Shown piece after piece: positions 1 through 11,988 of a DNA stretch of 32,830 nucleotides. Source of the stretch: Betaproteobacteria bacterium (GTDB lineage: Bacteria; Pseudomonadota; Gammaproteobacteria; Burkholderiales; UBA3065); contig RFSW01000007.1 of the NCBI GenBank assembly GCA_009923755.1, positions 1-32,830 of the forward strand. Reading direction: 5' to 3'. The first letter of the stretch is position 1; each line of letters starts with the position of its first letter. Under the pieces are notes generated by a model. The model was not told the origin of the DNA. It was given only the letters and a program-made list of their open reading frames with translations, and made no database searches. Position numbers and translations under genes: made by a program.

Positions 1-807
1 AAGAACATCATCCAGGGCCTCAACGACATCGACTGGGGCAAGAAGACCATGATGGTTCGCATCAATGGTCTGGACACTCACTACATGTACCGCGACGTAG
101 TCGATATCGTCGAAGCCTGCCCGCGCCTCGACATGATCCTCATCCCCAAGGTTGGCGTGCCGCAGGACGTCTACGCCCTCGACATGATGGTCACGCAGAT
201 CGAGACCGCCAAGAAGCGCACCAAGCGCATCGGTTTCGAAGTGCTGATCGAGACCGCGCTGGGCATGGCCAACGTCGAAGCGATCGCCCAATCGAGCAAG
301 CGCCTCGAAGCCATGAGCTTCGGCGTGGCTGACTACGCCGCCTCGACGCGCGCCCGTACCACGGTCATTGGTGGCGTGAACAAGGACAGCGTGGTGCTGA
401 CCGACAAGGACGAAGCCGGCAACCGCGACGCCTTCTGGACCGACCCCTGGCACGCCGCGCAGACCCGTATGATGGTGGCCTGTCGTGCCTACGGCTTGCG
501 CCCGATTGACGGCCCGTTCGGCGACTTCAACGACCCGGATGGCTACATCTCGGCGGCCAATCGCTGCGCGGTGCTCGGTTACGAGGGCAAGTGGGCGATT
601 CACCCCAGCCAGATCGAACTGGCCAATCAGGTCTACACGCCGTCGGCCGGCGAGGTCACCAAGGCTCGTCGCATCATCGAAGCCATGGCTCAGGCTGCCA
701 AGGAAGGCAAGGGCGCAGTGTCGTTGGACGGCCGTCTGATCGACATCGCCTCGATCCGTATGGCCGAGGCTCTGATCGCCAAGGCTGACCAGATCGCTGC
801 CAGCTGA
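1..807 (+). CDS. mcl: L-malyl-CoA/beta-methylmalyl-CoA lyase (HpcH/HpaI aldolase/citrate lyase family), 5'-truncated by window edge
   Basis: Frame 1 is open from base 1 (KNIIQGLNDIDWGKKTMMVRINGLDT...). Motifs VRINGLDT, IPKVG, FEVLIET, DGPFGDF and GKWAIHPSQIELAN are characteristic of Mcl-type lyases. The listed ORF start at 49 is an internal Met. Confidence 0.9.
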   Translation, partial: KNIIQGLNDIDWGKKTMMVRINGLDTHYMYRDVVDIVEACPRLDMILIPKVGVPQDVYALDMMVTQIETAKKRTKRIGFEVLIETALGMANVEAIAQSSKRLEAMSFGVADYAASTRARTTVIGGVNKDSVVLTDKDEAGNRDAFWTDPWHAAQTRMMVACRAYGLRPIDGPFGDFNDPDGYISAANRCAVLGYEGKWAIHPSQIELANQVYTPSAGEVTKARRIIEAMAQAAKEGKGAVSLDGRLIDIASIRMAEALIAKADQIAAS

Positions 808-855
808 GCGTTGCAGGCAGCGCCGCGCGGAGTACTCCGCCGGCGCACACTAAGG

Positions 856-879
856 GGCCCGCCTGTGCGGGCCTTTTTT
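856..879 (+). terminator. Rho-independent terminator of mcl
   Basis: Perfect stem GGCCCGC-CTGT-GCGGGCC followed by TTTTTT, about 50 bp after the mcl stop. Confidence 0.9.
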
Positions 880-902
880 ATGCTTCAGGCGTGGAGCGCG
901 GC

Positions 903-940
903 CGGACCGGATAGCAACCGGGGCCGCCTCATCCGGTCCG
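903..940. repeat. 10-bp perfect inverted repeat between mcl and the MarR gene (possible terminator for the minus-strand gene)
   Basis: CGGACCGGAT (903-912) and ATCCGGTCCG (931-940) are exact reverse complements. The repeat lies just downstream of the minus-strand MarR stop; there is no clear T-tract. Confidence 0.6.
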
Positions 941-951
941 CCCTTGACCGG

Positions 952-1281
952 CTAGCCTTTGGCTGCGCGGTTGAACAGGTCCTCGCGCTCGCTCAGCCGG
1001 GCGATGCCCTTGGCGGTGAGTGACACGATGCTGGTGCGCCGGTCGTCGCCAGGATTGACTGCGACCAAGCCTTCGCTGGTCATCCTGCGCAGGTACTTGG
1101 TCAGGGTCTGCAGGGTGCCGAAGCTTTCCTGCTTGACCAAGTCGGTCATGTTGATCTGGCGGCTGGCCCTGGTGGTCTCGTAGAGATAGCCCAGGAGGTC
1201 ATCTACCCGGCGAGCGTCGTTGTCGTCCTTGTAAACCGCTCGCATCAGGCTGAGGAAGCGGACATAAGCAAGATCTTGCAT
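952..1281 (-). CDS. MarR/winged-helix family transcriptional regulator
   Basis: 109 aa; winged-helix pattern 'INMTDLVKQESFGTLQTLTKYLRRMTSEGLVAVNPGDDRRTSIVSLTAKGIARL' with the DDRR wing typical of MarR proteins. Confidence 0.75.
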   Translation of the reverse strand: MQDLAYVRFLSLMRAVYKDDNDARRVDDLLGYLYETTRASRQINMTDLVKQESFGTLQTLTKYLRRMTSEGLVAVNPGDDRRTSIVSLTAKGIARLSEREDLFNRAAKG

Positions 1282-1305
1282 ATGGAACCTGTCTCTTTAA
1301 GTTTC

Positions 1306-1392
1306 GTTTTATGAAAACATTTTTCACCGCCGGGATTAGACCACCACAATAATGTGTGTGCAATGAAGAACCGCAGCGTTGTTCTAGAACAA
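1306..1392. promoter_or_regulatory. AT-rich regulatory region upstream of the MarR gene with two palindromes
   Basis: GTTTT-ATG-AAAAC (1306-1318) and perfect 14-bp palindrome TTGTTCTAGAACAA (1379-1392) in an AT-rich gap of an otherwise GC-rich window. Confidence 0.45.
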
Positions 1393-1423
1393 ATGCATTG
1401 CGCATGTCCTGTCTCGACAGACC

Positions 1424-2218
1424 CTATCTGTATCTATTCTTCATCTCGCGCAACTGGGCGAAGACCGCCCCAGACGAGGCAAGGCTCGCTCCCGCCGCGT
1501 GCTCTGCGTGCCGCCTCAAAACATCGATGTGACCTCGAAGAAACGGGTTGCATCGACGTTCGTCGCCAATGGTTGATGGCAAACTCGGTTGCCCGTTGTC
1601 GCGCAAGGCGGTGACCACGTCGCGTCTTCGCAGCAGGTCTTGATTGTCAGGATCGACGCTCAGGGCGAAGCGGATATTGGCAGCGGTGTATTCGTGCGTG
1701 CAGTAGACAAACGTGTCTTCCGGTAGCGCCGCCAGCCGCTGTAGCGAGGCATGCATCACCGCCGCCGGCTGATCGATGCGGCCGCAGCCGCAGGCGAACA
1801 GGGTGTCGCCGCAGAACAGCCGGTTTTGCCCATAATAGGCCACATGTCCCACCGTATGACCTGGCACGTCCAGCACCTCGAGCACCAGCCCCGGCGCATC
1901 CAACGTCACCCGGCTGCCATCGCCTACCGCGTGTGTCAGGCCGGGTACCGGTTCGCGCGCCGGGCCGTACACCGGGATGTCGCGGCTGGCGAGCAGCGCC
2001 GGGATGCCGCCGATGTGGTCGGCGTGGCTATGCGTCACGAGGATGGCGCGCAGAGCCAGGCGCTGCGCGCGCAGCGCGGCCTCCACCGGAACCGCGTCGC
2101 CTGGATCGACCACCACTGCATCGCGGCCGTCGTGGATCAGCCACAGGTAGTTGTCTTCGAAGGCGGGGATCGGCAGAACCTGAAGTCCGTCGTCGGGGCA
2201 GGGCATGAGGGTCGACAT
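1424..2218 (-). CDS. gloB: Hydroxyacylglutathione hydrolase (glyoxalase II)
   Basis: MSTLMPCPDDGLQVLPIPAFEDNYLWLIHD... with metallo-beta-lactamase motif THSHADHIGG and CTHEYTAANIRFAL. The start is set at 2218; the ORF-track extension to 2464 overlaps the divergent gene. Confidence 0.93.
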   Translation of the reverse strand: MSTLMPCPDDGLQVLPIPAFEDNYLWLIHDGRDAVVVDPGDAVPVEAALRAQRLALRAILVTHSHADHIGGIPALLASRDIPVYGPAREPVPGLTHAVGDGSRVTLDAPGLVLEVLDVPGHTVGHVAYYGQNRLFCGDTLFACGCGRIDQPAAVMHASLQRLAALPEDTFVYCTHEYTAANIRFALSVDPDNQDLLRRRDVVTALRDNGQPSLPSTIGDERRCNPFLRGHIDVLRRHAEHAAGASLASSGAVFAQLREMKNRYR

Positions 2219-2235
2219 GAAACCGAGAGTAGCGC

Positions 2236-2961
2236 ATGAATTCGGCTGCACTCGCTCGGGAATGGTGGCAAACGCCGCTCGGCGCCCATCTGCTCGCGCA
2301 AGAGCAGGAGCTGCTCGATCCGGTGGTGCAGGATGTGTTCGGTTACCACGCGGCGCAGCTTGGTTTGCCGGGTGTCGACCTGCTGCGCGAAAGCCGCATC
2401 CGTAGCCGCGGCATCGTGGCCGTGGACGGCGGCGATGTGGTGGCCCGTGCCGACCAGTTGCCACTCGCCGACCGCAGCATCGATCTCCTGCTGCTGCCGC
2501 ATCTGCTGGAGTTCGCCGGCAATCCGCACGCGGTGTTGCGTGAGGCGGTGCGCGTATTGATGCCCGAGGGACAACTCATCATCCTCGGATTCAATCCCTT
2601 CAGCCTTTGGGGACTGCGGCACTTCGCCGGTGGCGGCTATCCGTGGGCCGGGCGCTTCATCCCGGTGCCGCGCCTGCACGACTGGCTGCAGTTGCTCGAC
2701 ATGGATACGCGTGGCGGCCGTTACACGGCTTACGCACCGCCATTGCGCCACCCGGCGGCGCGTGACCGCTGGGCGTTCATGGAGAAGGCGGGCGACCGTT
2801 GGTGGCCGATGGCCGGTGGCGTCTACATGCTGCAGGCGGTCAAGCGGGTACGCGGACTGCGTGTACTGCAGCCGCAAGCGGGTCGTCGTGCCGTGGCCAA
2901 GCCGGTGCTGGTGGCCACCGGACGCAGCCAGCGCCATCTGCGTCGGGTGCCTCCGCCATGA
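2236..2961 (+). CDS. SAM-dependent methyltransferase (methyltransferase type 11-like)
   Basis: 241 aa; [19 protein letters not shown] and [19 protein letters not shown] motifs; located between gloB and rnhA, a common proteobacterial arrangement. Confidence 0.8.
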   Translation: MNSAALAREWWQTPLGAHLLAQEQELLDPVVQDVFGYHAAQLGLPGVDLLRESRIRSRGIVAVDGGDVVARADQLPLADRSIDLLLLPHLLEFAGNPHAVLREAVRVLMPEGQLIILGFNPFSLWGLRHFAGGGYPWAGRFIPVPRLHDWLQLLDMDTRGGRYTAYAPPLRHPAARDRWAFMEKAGDRWWPMAGGVYMLQAVKRVRGLRVLQPQAGRRAVAKPVLVATGRSQRHLRRVPPP

Positions 2962-3455
2962 GTGCGCCGGCAACGGTGACCCCGCCTGCCGTGGTCGATG
3001 TCTACACCGACGGCGCCTGTCGCGGCAATCCGGGCCCGGGTGGCTGGGGCGTCTGGCTGCGTTGGGGCGAGCACGAAAAAGCCATGCACGGCGGCGAGCC
3101 GCACACCACCAACAACCGCATGGAATTGCGCGCCGTCATCGAGGCGCTGGCCGCACTCAGCCGGCCCTGTGAGGTGCGGCTGCATACGGATTCGCAATAC
3201 GTGCAGAAGGGCATGACCGAGTGGCTGGTCGGCTGGAAACGGCGCAACTGGCGAACCGCGGCGGGCGAGGCGGTCAAGAACGCCGACCTTTGGCAGACCC
3301 TCGAGGCCGCAGCCGCGCCTCACCGCATCGAGTGGATCTGGGTGCGCGGCCACAACGGCCACGATGGCAATGAGCGGGCCGACGCCCTCGCCAATCGCGG
3401 GGTCGACGCCATCATCGCGGCCGGCCGCGGCAGTTCCAGGATGGACGCGGCATGA
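2958..3455 (+). CDS. rnhA: Ribonuclease HI
   Basis: [29 protein letters not shown]...[14 protein letters not shown]...[15 protein letters not shown]...[19 protein letters not shown]. Confidence 0.97.
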   Translation: MSAPATVTPPAVVDVYTDGACRGNPGPGGWGVWLRWGEHEKAMHGGEPHTTNNRMELRAVIEALAALSRPCEVRLHTDSQYVQKGMTEWLVGWKRRNWRTAAGEAVKNADLWQTLEAAAAPHRIEWIWVRGHNGHDGNERADALANRGVDAIIAAGRGSSRMDAA

Positions 3456-4141
3456 GGCTGGTCGTGCTCGATACCGAGACCACCGGACTCGAGGTGTCGC
3501 AGGGCCACCGCATCGTCGAGGTGGCGGCGGTAGAGCTGGTCGACCGCCGTCTCACCGGACGGCACTTCCATCGTTACATCAACCCGCAACGTCCCGTCGA
3601 CGAGGGTGCGCTACGCGTGCACGGCCTCGATGAGGCATTTCTCGCCGATAAGCCCCTGTTCGCCGAGATCGCGGCTGACCTCGCCGAGTTCGTCGCCGGC
3701 GCCCGGCTGATCATCCACAACGCGCCGTTCGATACAGGCTTCCTCGCCGCCGAGTTCGAGCGGGTCGGGCAGCCTGACGACAGCCTGCTGGCCGATGTGC
3801 TCGATACCCTGGCCATGGCGCGCGAGCTGCATCCGGGCAAACGCAACAGCCTCGACGCCTTGTGCGAGCGCTATGGCGTCGACAACAGCGGCCGGACCCT
3901 GCACGGCGCGCTGCTCGACGCGGAGCTGCTGGCCGAGGTCTATTTGGCGATGACGCGCGGCCAGGAGTCGTTGATCACCTTTCTGGCCGACGAAGAGGCT
4001 GCCGGCCTGGCGACCGGTGACAGCGGTCTGCAGGCGCTGGCGCTGCGGGTGTTGCGCGCCAGCGAGCACGAAATCGCGGCCCACGATGCGGTACTCGCCG
4101 GCATGGCCGACAAATCGCCGCCGCTTTGGTCGCAGGCGTGA
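3452..4141 (+). CDS. dnaQ: DNA polymerase III subunit epsilon (3'-5' exonuclease)
   Basis: [29 protein letters not shown]...[14 protein letters not shown]...[39 protein letters not shown]; overlaps the rnhA stop. Confidence 0.97.
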   Translation: MRLVVLDTETTGLEVSQGHRIVEVAAVELVDRRLTGRHFHRYINPQRPVDEGALRVHGLDEAFLADKPLFAEIAADLAEFVAGARLIIHNAPFDTGFLAAEFERVGQPDDSLLADVLDTLAMARELHPGKRNSLDALCERYGVDNSGRTLHGALLDAELLAEVYLAMTRGQESLITFLADEEAAGLATGDSGLQALALRVLRASEHEIAAHDAVLAGMADKSPPLWSQA

Positions 4142-4149
4142 GCAGCGCC

Positions 4150-4593
4150 ATGACCGAATTGGTGTCGGTGCTGATGGCCTGGGCAGTGCAGTTGAGCGGC
4201 TATCCGGCGCCGTCGCAGCTGCCCGAAGTGGTGCTGGTTCAGCATCAGCGACTGGTCGACGAGGCATGTGGCGGGCAAGCCTGCAAGGTGCAGGGCTGGT
4301 TGCCGCCGGGTGACCGCATCTACCTTGACGACCGGCTCGACCCGGTTGGCAACACCATGGACTCGTCGGTCCTGCTGCACGAGCTGGTGCATTACCTGCA
4401 ACGCGAGTCGGGGCGCTTCGGCAGTGATTGCAGCGCCGCCATCGACAAGGAGCGCGAGGCCTACGCCACGCAACGCAGCTTCCTGGCCGCTTACGGTCAG
4501 CATGCGCCGATGTTCGTCGTGGTCCACGGTCTGGCCTGCGCCGGCCCCGGTGGCGTGCCGCCGACCCCGGGCGCGCCCGGCCATCGCGAGTAA
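4150..4593 (+). CDS. Hypothetical protein with HExxH-type putative metallopeptidase motif
   Basis: 148 codons including stop, with SSVLLHELVHYLQRESG (HELVH). Alternative GTG start at 4138 overlaps the dnaQ stop. Confidence 0.7.
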   Translation: MTELVSVLMAWAVQLSGYPAPSQLPEVVLVQHQRLVDEACGGQACKVQGWLPPGDRIYLDDRLDPVGNTMDSSVLLHELVHYLQRESGRFGSDCSAAIDKEREAYATQRSFLAAYGQHAPMFVVVHGLACAGPGGVPPTPGAPGHRE

Positions 4594-4656
4594 GGCCGCA
4601 GACGACCGCGGTCTTCGGCGGTCGGATGGTGTCCCGTCGCCACCGCGACGCCAGAC

Positions 4657-4684
4657 TTGCCAAATCCGTGTGACCCTGTATATT
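4657..4684 (+). promoter_or_regulatory. Candidate sigma70-type promoter for the DEAD-box helicase gene
   Basis: TTGCCA (4657-4662), 16-bp spacer, TATATT (4679-4684); implies a 5' UTR of about 210 nt. Confidence 0.5.
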
Positions 4685-4901
4685 GCGGCCCTTGCATGGT
4701 GATGCAGTGCAGCATTGCAGCCATTGCGGTCTCGTCCCTGACCCCCGTCTGCCCAGCTTGATCTGGCAGCCTCCGACCGGTTGGCGACTTGCCCCGGCGG
4801 AAGGCTTTCGCAGCGCCCTCCGTTGAACATGACCTGATCCGTTGGCCACGCGCCAGCGGCCGGTGTCCGTTTGCTGCGTCATCGCATTCACAAGGCAGAC
4901 C

Positions 4902-6251
<1,350 letters not shown>

Positions 6252-7042
6252 AGTTGCCGACACCGCGGTGGCTGGTCATCACCCAGCCCCGCTCTTCGAG
6301 CACATCGGTGACCTGCTTGTTCATCTCGGGATTGCCGCACAGCATCACGCGGTCGTGTTCCTTGTCCGGCTCGGGCAGACCCAGTTCGCGCGCGCCGGCG
6401 CCGGTCAGTAGCAGCTCTGAGCAACGCGCTGAGCGCTCGAACGGTTCACGGGTGACGCTGGGCAGGTAATGCAACTGCGGATTGGCGGCGCACAGTGCCT
6501 CGATGTCAGCCTTGTAGGCCAGCTCCGGGACGGTGCGCACGGTGTGCACCAGCACGACCTTCTCGTAGGCTTTGAATACAGCCGGGTCGCGGATCAGGCA
6601 CATGAACGGGGCCAATCCGGTGCCGGTGGCGAGCAAGTAGAGCACCCGGCCAGGCTGCAGGTAATTGAGTGTCAGCGAGCCGGTGGCCTTGCTGTTGACC
6701 CACACCGAATCGCCCGGCTTGACGTGCACGAGGCGGCTGGTGAGCGGCCCGTCCGGCACGTGGATGCTCAGGAACTCAAGATGCGGCTGGTCGTTGGTCG
6801 AAACGATCGAGTAGGCGCGAGCGATCAGCTTGCCTTCCGGCTTGAGCCCGATGGTCACGAACTCGCCGTTCTCGAAGGAGAAGCCCTCAGGCCGGGTGGT
6901 GGTGAAGCTGAAGGTCTTGTCTGACCAGGTGCGTACCGTTTGAACGGTCTCTTCTGTGTAAGGCACGACGTACTCCGGAGGCTGAATTGAGTGAAGATAT
7001 CAAAACTGTGGCCCGCCGTAGCTGAGCGGAATCATTTTTGTC

Positions 7043-8509
7043 ATGAGTGAGATGCGTGGACGGGCGGGGTTTGCCGGGCTTTTGCGGGCTGCCTTCGTCA
7101 TGCTTTTGCTGGCCGCAGCGCTGTCTGGCTGCGGCCGCCACGATCAGCCGTTGCCGCCGCCAAACAAGTCCGGCGAGCTGGTGGTGGTGTCGCGGCTGTC
7201 GCCGACCACCGTCTACCGCGACGCCGCCGGCGAATTGGCGGGCCCCGACTATGACCTGGTCAGCGCCTTTGCTGCCGAATTGGGCGTCAAGGTGCGCTGG
7301 GTGTGGGTCGACCGCGAGCGGCAGATGTACGAGCGGCTCGACCGTGGCGAGGCGCATCTGGCTGCCGCAGCGCTGTCGCCATCGGAGCCGGCACTGGCGC
7401 TGGCGCGCTTTGGCGAGCCCTTCTTCTGGCGCCATCAGGCCGTGGCGATGCGCGACGCAGATCGGCAGCTACCCTATCGGCCGCAGCAGTTGGCCGGGCT
7501 GCGAGGCTGGTTGGCGGCTGACAGCGCGGCCGAGCGCCTGCTCGGGCGTCTGCCGCCGACCGAACGGGCCGGCTGGACGCATGGCGATGGCGCCGGCGCG
7601 GTCGATGCGCTGCACGCCGTCAGCGAAGGCCGACTGGATTTCGCGGTGGTCGATTCTCTGCTGTTGTCGCGCCTGCGGCACTGGTTGATCGACCTCGACC
7701 AGGCCTTCGAGCTGCCTGGCCCGCGTCCGGTAGCGTGGGCCTTTCCGCGCTTCGGCAACGAGCCGCTGTACCGCGAAGCCGCAGATTTCCTGCGCCGCGC
7801 GCGGGTTGACGGGTCACTGGCCGCCATCCATGAGCGCCACTTCGGACATCTGCGACGGCTCGACACCCTCGACATCGGACAGCTCCTGCAGCACCGCGAG
7901 AGCCGTCTGCCGCGCTATCGCGACCTGTTTCGGCAAGCCGGCCAGCTCACCGGCATCGATTGGCGTTGGTTGGCGGCATTGGCCTATCAGGAATCCAAGT
8001 GGGACCCCTTGGCCACTTCGTGGACCAATGTCCGCGGCATCATGATGCTGACCGAGGGCACCGCACAGACCATGGGTGTGAGCAACCGGCTCGATCCGCG
8101 CCAGAGCATCTTTGCCGGTGCGCGCTACCTCGCACAGATCCGCGATTCGCTGCCTGCGACCGTGACGGGAGACGATCGCATCATGCTGGCGCTGGCGGCG
8201 TACAACCTTGGTGAGGGCCACTTGCGAGCGGGGCGGCGAATGGCCGAGGCGATGAAGCTCGATGGCACCACCTGGTCGGGCCTCAAGCGCGCGCTACCGG
8301 AGCTAGCACGCCCCGAGGTCGCCGCCCGCCTGGTCTCCGGGCCGGCACGTGGCGGTGAGGCGGTGGTGTTGGTCGAGAACGTCCGGGGTTACTACGAGGT
8401 ACTGGCAGCGGCCGAGCATGAAGGGCCGGCTTACCGCGGCGGCATCGGGCGACTGTCGGCGGAGTTCTTGCGAGCCCGCCCGCGGGCTGCCGACCCGATC
8501 ATCTGGTAA
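7043..8509 (+). CDS. mltF: Membrane-bound lytic murein transglycosylase F (SBP3-like domain plus SLT domain)
   Basis: N-terminal lipobox (LAAALSGCG), GELVVVSRLSPTTVYRD...GPDYDLVSAFA, then SLT motif LAALAYQESKWDPLATSWTNVRGIMMLTEGTAQTMGV and LALAAYNLGEGHL. Confidence 0.95.
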   Translation: MSEMRGRAGFAGLLRAAFVMLLLAAALSGCGRHDQPLPPPNKSGELVVVSRLSPTTVYRDAAGELAGPDYDLVSAFAAELGVKVRWVWVDRERQMYERLDRGEAHLAAAALSPSEPALALARFGEPFFWRHQAVAMRDADRQLPYRPQQLAGLRGWLAADSAAERLLGRLPPTERAGWTHGDGAGAVDALHAVSEGRLDFAVVDSLLLSRLRHWLIDLDQAFELPGPRPVAWAFPRFGNEPLYREAADFLRRARVDGSLAAIHERHFGHLRRLDTLDIGQLLQHRESRLPRYRDLFRQAGQLTGIDWRWLAALAYQESKWDPLATSWTNVRGIMMLTEGTAQTMGVSNRLDPRQSIFAGARYLAQIRDSLPATVTGDDRIMLALAAYNLGEGHLRAGRRMAEAMKLDGTTWSGLKRALPELARPEVAARLVSGPARGGEAVVLVENVRGYYEVLAAAEHEGPAYRGGIGRLSAEFLRARPRAADPIIW

Positions 8510-8552
8510 GCCAGATCACGCCGGTGTGCGCGGCGTCGTCATCGCACAGGTG

Positions 8553-9986
<1,434 letters not shown>

Positions 9987-11291
9987 TCACTTGCCGGTCG
10001 GTTTGCGCGCCTCGGCGTCGAGCCCCTCGAGCCAAGCCAGCTTCTCGCCGATCTTGCCCTCCAGCCCGCGCGAGGTGGGTTGGTAGAAGCGCTGCAACGG
10101 CATGCCCTCAGGCAAATAGGTCTCGCCGGCAGCATACGCATTCGGTTCGTCATGGGCGTAGCGGTAGGCGTGCCCGTGGCCGAGGTCTTTCATTAGCTGC
10201 GTGGGTGCGTTGCGCAGGTGCGGCGGCACCGGCGCCGAGCCGTGCTGCTCTACGGCGGCGCGGGCGGCCTTGAAGGCCACATAACCCGCATTGCTCTTCG
10301 GCGCGATGGCCAGATATAGCACCGCCTGCGCCAGCCCCAGCTCGCCCTCCGGGCTGCCTAGCCGCGCGTAGGTGTCGGCGGCATCCAGCGCGACCCGCCA
10401 CGCCCGCGGGTCGGCCAGCCCGATGTCCTCGATGGCGATGCGCACCAGCCGCCGCGCCAGGTACTCCGGGTCGGTGCCGCCGTCGAGCATGCGCATCAGC
10501 CAGTAGAGCGAGGCGTCCGGGTCGGAGCCGCGCACCGACTTGTGCAGCGCCGAGATCTGGTCGTAGAAGGCGTCACCGCCCTTGTCGAAGCGGCGCATGG
10601 CGGTGCCCAGCGCAGCCTTAACGGCAGCCAGGTCGATGTCGCCACTGCGGCCGCTGCACACCTGCTCCACCGTGTTGAGCAGACGCCGGGCGTCGCCATC
10701 GGCCCAGGCCACCAGGGCATCCGCAGCGGCGGTGGCCAGCGTGCAGCCCATCGACTCGGCACCGCGCTGTGCCAGCCCGCGCAGGGCTTCGGCATCCAGG
10801 CTCGCCAGCACGTACACGGTGGCGCGCGAGAGCAGCGCGCGGTTGACCTCGAACGAGGGGTTCTCGGTGGTGGCACCCACAAACGTGAACAGGCCGGATT
10901 CCACATGCGGCAAAAACGCATCCTGCTGCGCTTTGTTAAAGCGGTGCACCTCGTCGACAAAGAGCACGGTGTGGCGGCCACGGGCGCGGTTGGCCTGCGC
11001 CTGCTCCACCGCCTCGCGGATCTCCTTCACACCCCCCAGCACCGCCGAGATGGCGATCATCTCGGCGTCAAAAGCCGCGGCGGCCAGACGCGCGAGGGTG
11101 GTCTTGCCAGTGCCGGGCGGGCCCCAGAGGATCATCGAATGGGCGATGCCCTCGTCGAAGGCGCGGCGCAGTGGCGTGCCCGGGCCGAGGACGGCGGCTT
11201 GGCCGACGATGTCATCGAGGGCTCGCGGCCGCAGGCGCTCGGCCAGCGGAACACGGCCAACCGTATCGTCGAACAGGCCGGCTCCGCTCAC
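9987..11291 (-). CDS. rarA: Replication-associated recombination protein A (AAA+ ATPase)
   Basis: PLAERLRPRALDDIVGQAAVLGPGTPLRRAFDEG...ILWGPPGTGKTTLARL...VLFVDEVHRFNKAQQDAFLPHVESG...GATTENPSFEVNRALLSR. Confidence 0.97.
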   Translation of the reverse strand: MSGAGLFDDTVGRVPLAERLRPRALDDIVGQAAVLGPGTPLRRAFDEGIAHSMILWGPPGTGKTTLARLAAAAFDAEMIAISAVLGGVKEIREAVEQAQANRARGRHTVLFVDEVHRFNKAQQDAFLPHVESGLFTFVGATTENPSFEVNRALLSRATVYVLASLDAEALRGLAQRGAESMGCTLATAAADALVAWADGDARRLLNTVEQVCSGRSGDIDLAAVKAALGTAMRRFDKGGDAFYDQISALHKSVRGSDPDASLYWLMRMLDGGTDPEYLARRLVRIAIEDIGLADPRAWRVALDAADTYARLGSPEGELGLAQAVLYLAIAPKSNAGYVAFKAARAAVEQHGSAPVPPHLRNAPTQLMKDLGHGHAYRYAHDEPNAYAAGETYLPEGMPLQRFYQPTSRGLEGKIGEKLAWLEGLDAEARKPTGK

Positions 11292-11295
11292 ACCC

Positions 11296-11988
11296 TCATT
11301 CCTGCAGCACGTCGACGCCCGGCGGCGGCTCGAACATGAAGGCTTCGGGAATCAGCTTGGGGTTACGCTGCACCTTGCTGAAGCGCAGCAGAATGGTCTG
11401 GCCGAAGGTGTCGGTGAGCTCCATGGCGGCGGGCTCACCCGCCGCGCTCATGCCGATGCGGATGCGTACAAAGCCGCTGTCGTCGCGTTTGGGCCGGCCC
11501 TCCAGCCAGTCCAGCCCGCCCTGCTCGCCGATGTTGCGCAGCGAATACGCGCTCTCGACCTGCGCGTCGCCCGCCAACAGCGAGGCCGGCGTGCCGGACA
11601 TGGCGCCGCCGATGCCCCGCCGCGTCACTTGTCGCAGCTCCGGGTCGTAGAGCCAGAGCACCTTGCCGTCGCTGATGAGCAGCTGCTCGCTCGGCGTCTT
11701 GTAGACCCAACGGAACTTGCCGGGCCGCTGCAGCGCGAGGTAGCCGGTGTTGTTCTGCACCTCCTTCATCCGCTCGTTGAGCACGCGCTGGGTGAATTCG
11801 GCGGTTACGCTGCGCGTATCGGTGTTAAAGGCCCGCAGTTTGGCGATGGCGTCGGCATGGGCGGGTAGGCCGGCACTCAGCAGCACCGCAGCCAGCCACC
11901 AGGGCGTCGATGGTCGGCGCCGCGAGGTGGCGGCCGGAGATTTGCCGGCGCGCGGCAGTCGGGTGAATGGCATAGGGTTGGCGGTCAT
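11296..11988 (-). CDS. lolA: Outer membrane lipoprotein carrier protein LolA
   Basis: TRSVTAEFTQRVLNERMKEVQNNTGYLALQRPGKFRWVYKTPSEQLLISDGKVLWLYDPELRQVTRR; adjacent to rarA and serS as in many proteobacteria. Confidence 0.93.
   Translation of the reverse strand: MTANPMPFTRLPRAGKSPAATSRRRPSTPWWLAAVLLSAGLPAHADAIAKLRAFNTDTRSVTAEFTQRVLNERMKEVQNNTGYLALQRPGKFRWVYKTPSEQLLISDGKVLWLYDPELRQVTRRGIGGAMSGTPASLLAGDAQVESAYSLRNIGEQGGLDWLEGRPKRDDSGFVRIRIGMSAAGEPAAMELTDTFGQTILLRFSKVQRNPKLIPEAFMFEPPPGVDVLQE

Noticed and set aside
8510-8552. Possible shared terminator between convergent mltF and serS
   Set aside because: Only a weak TGTGCG/CGCACA pairing and no T-tract on either strand.
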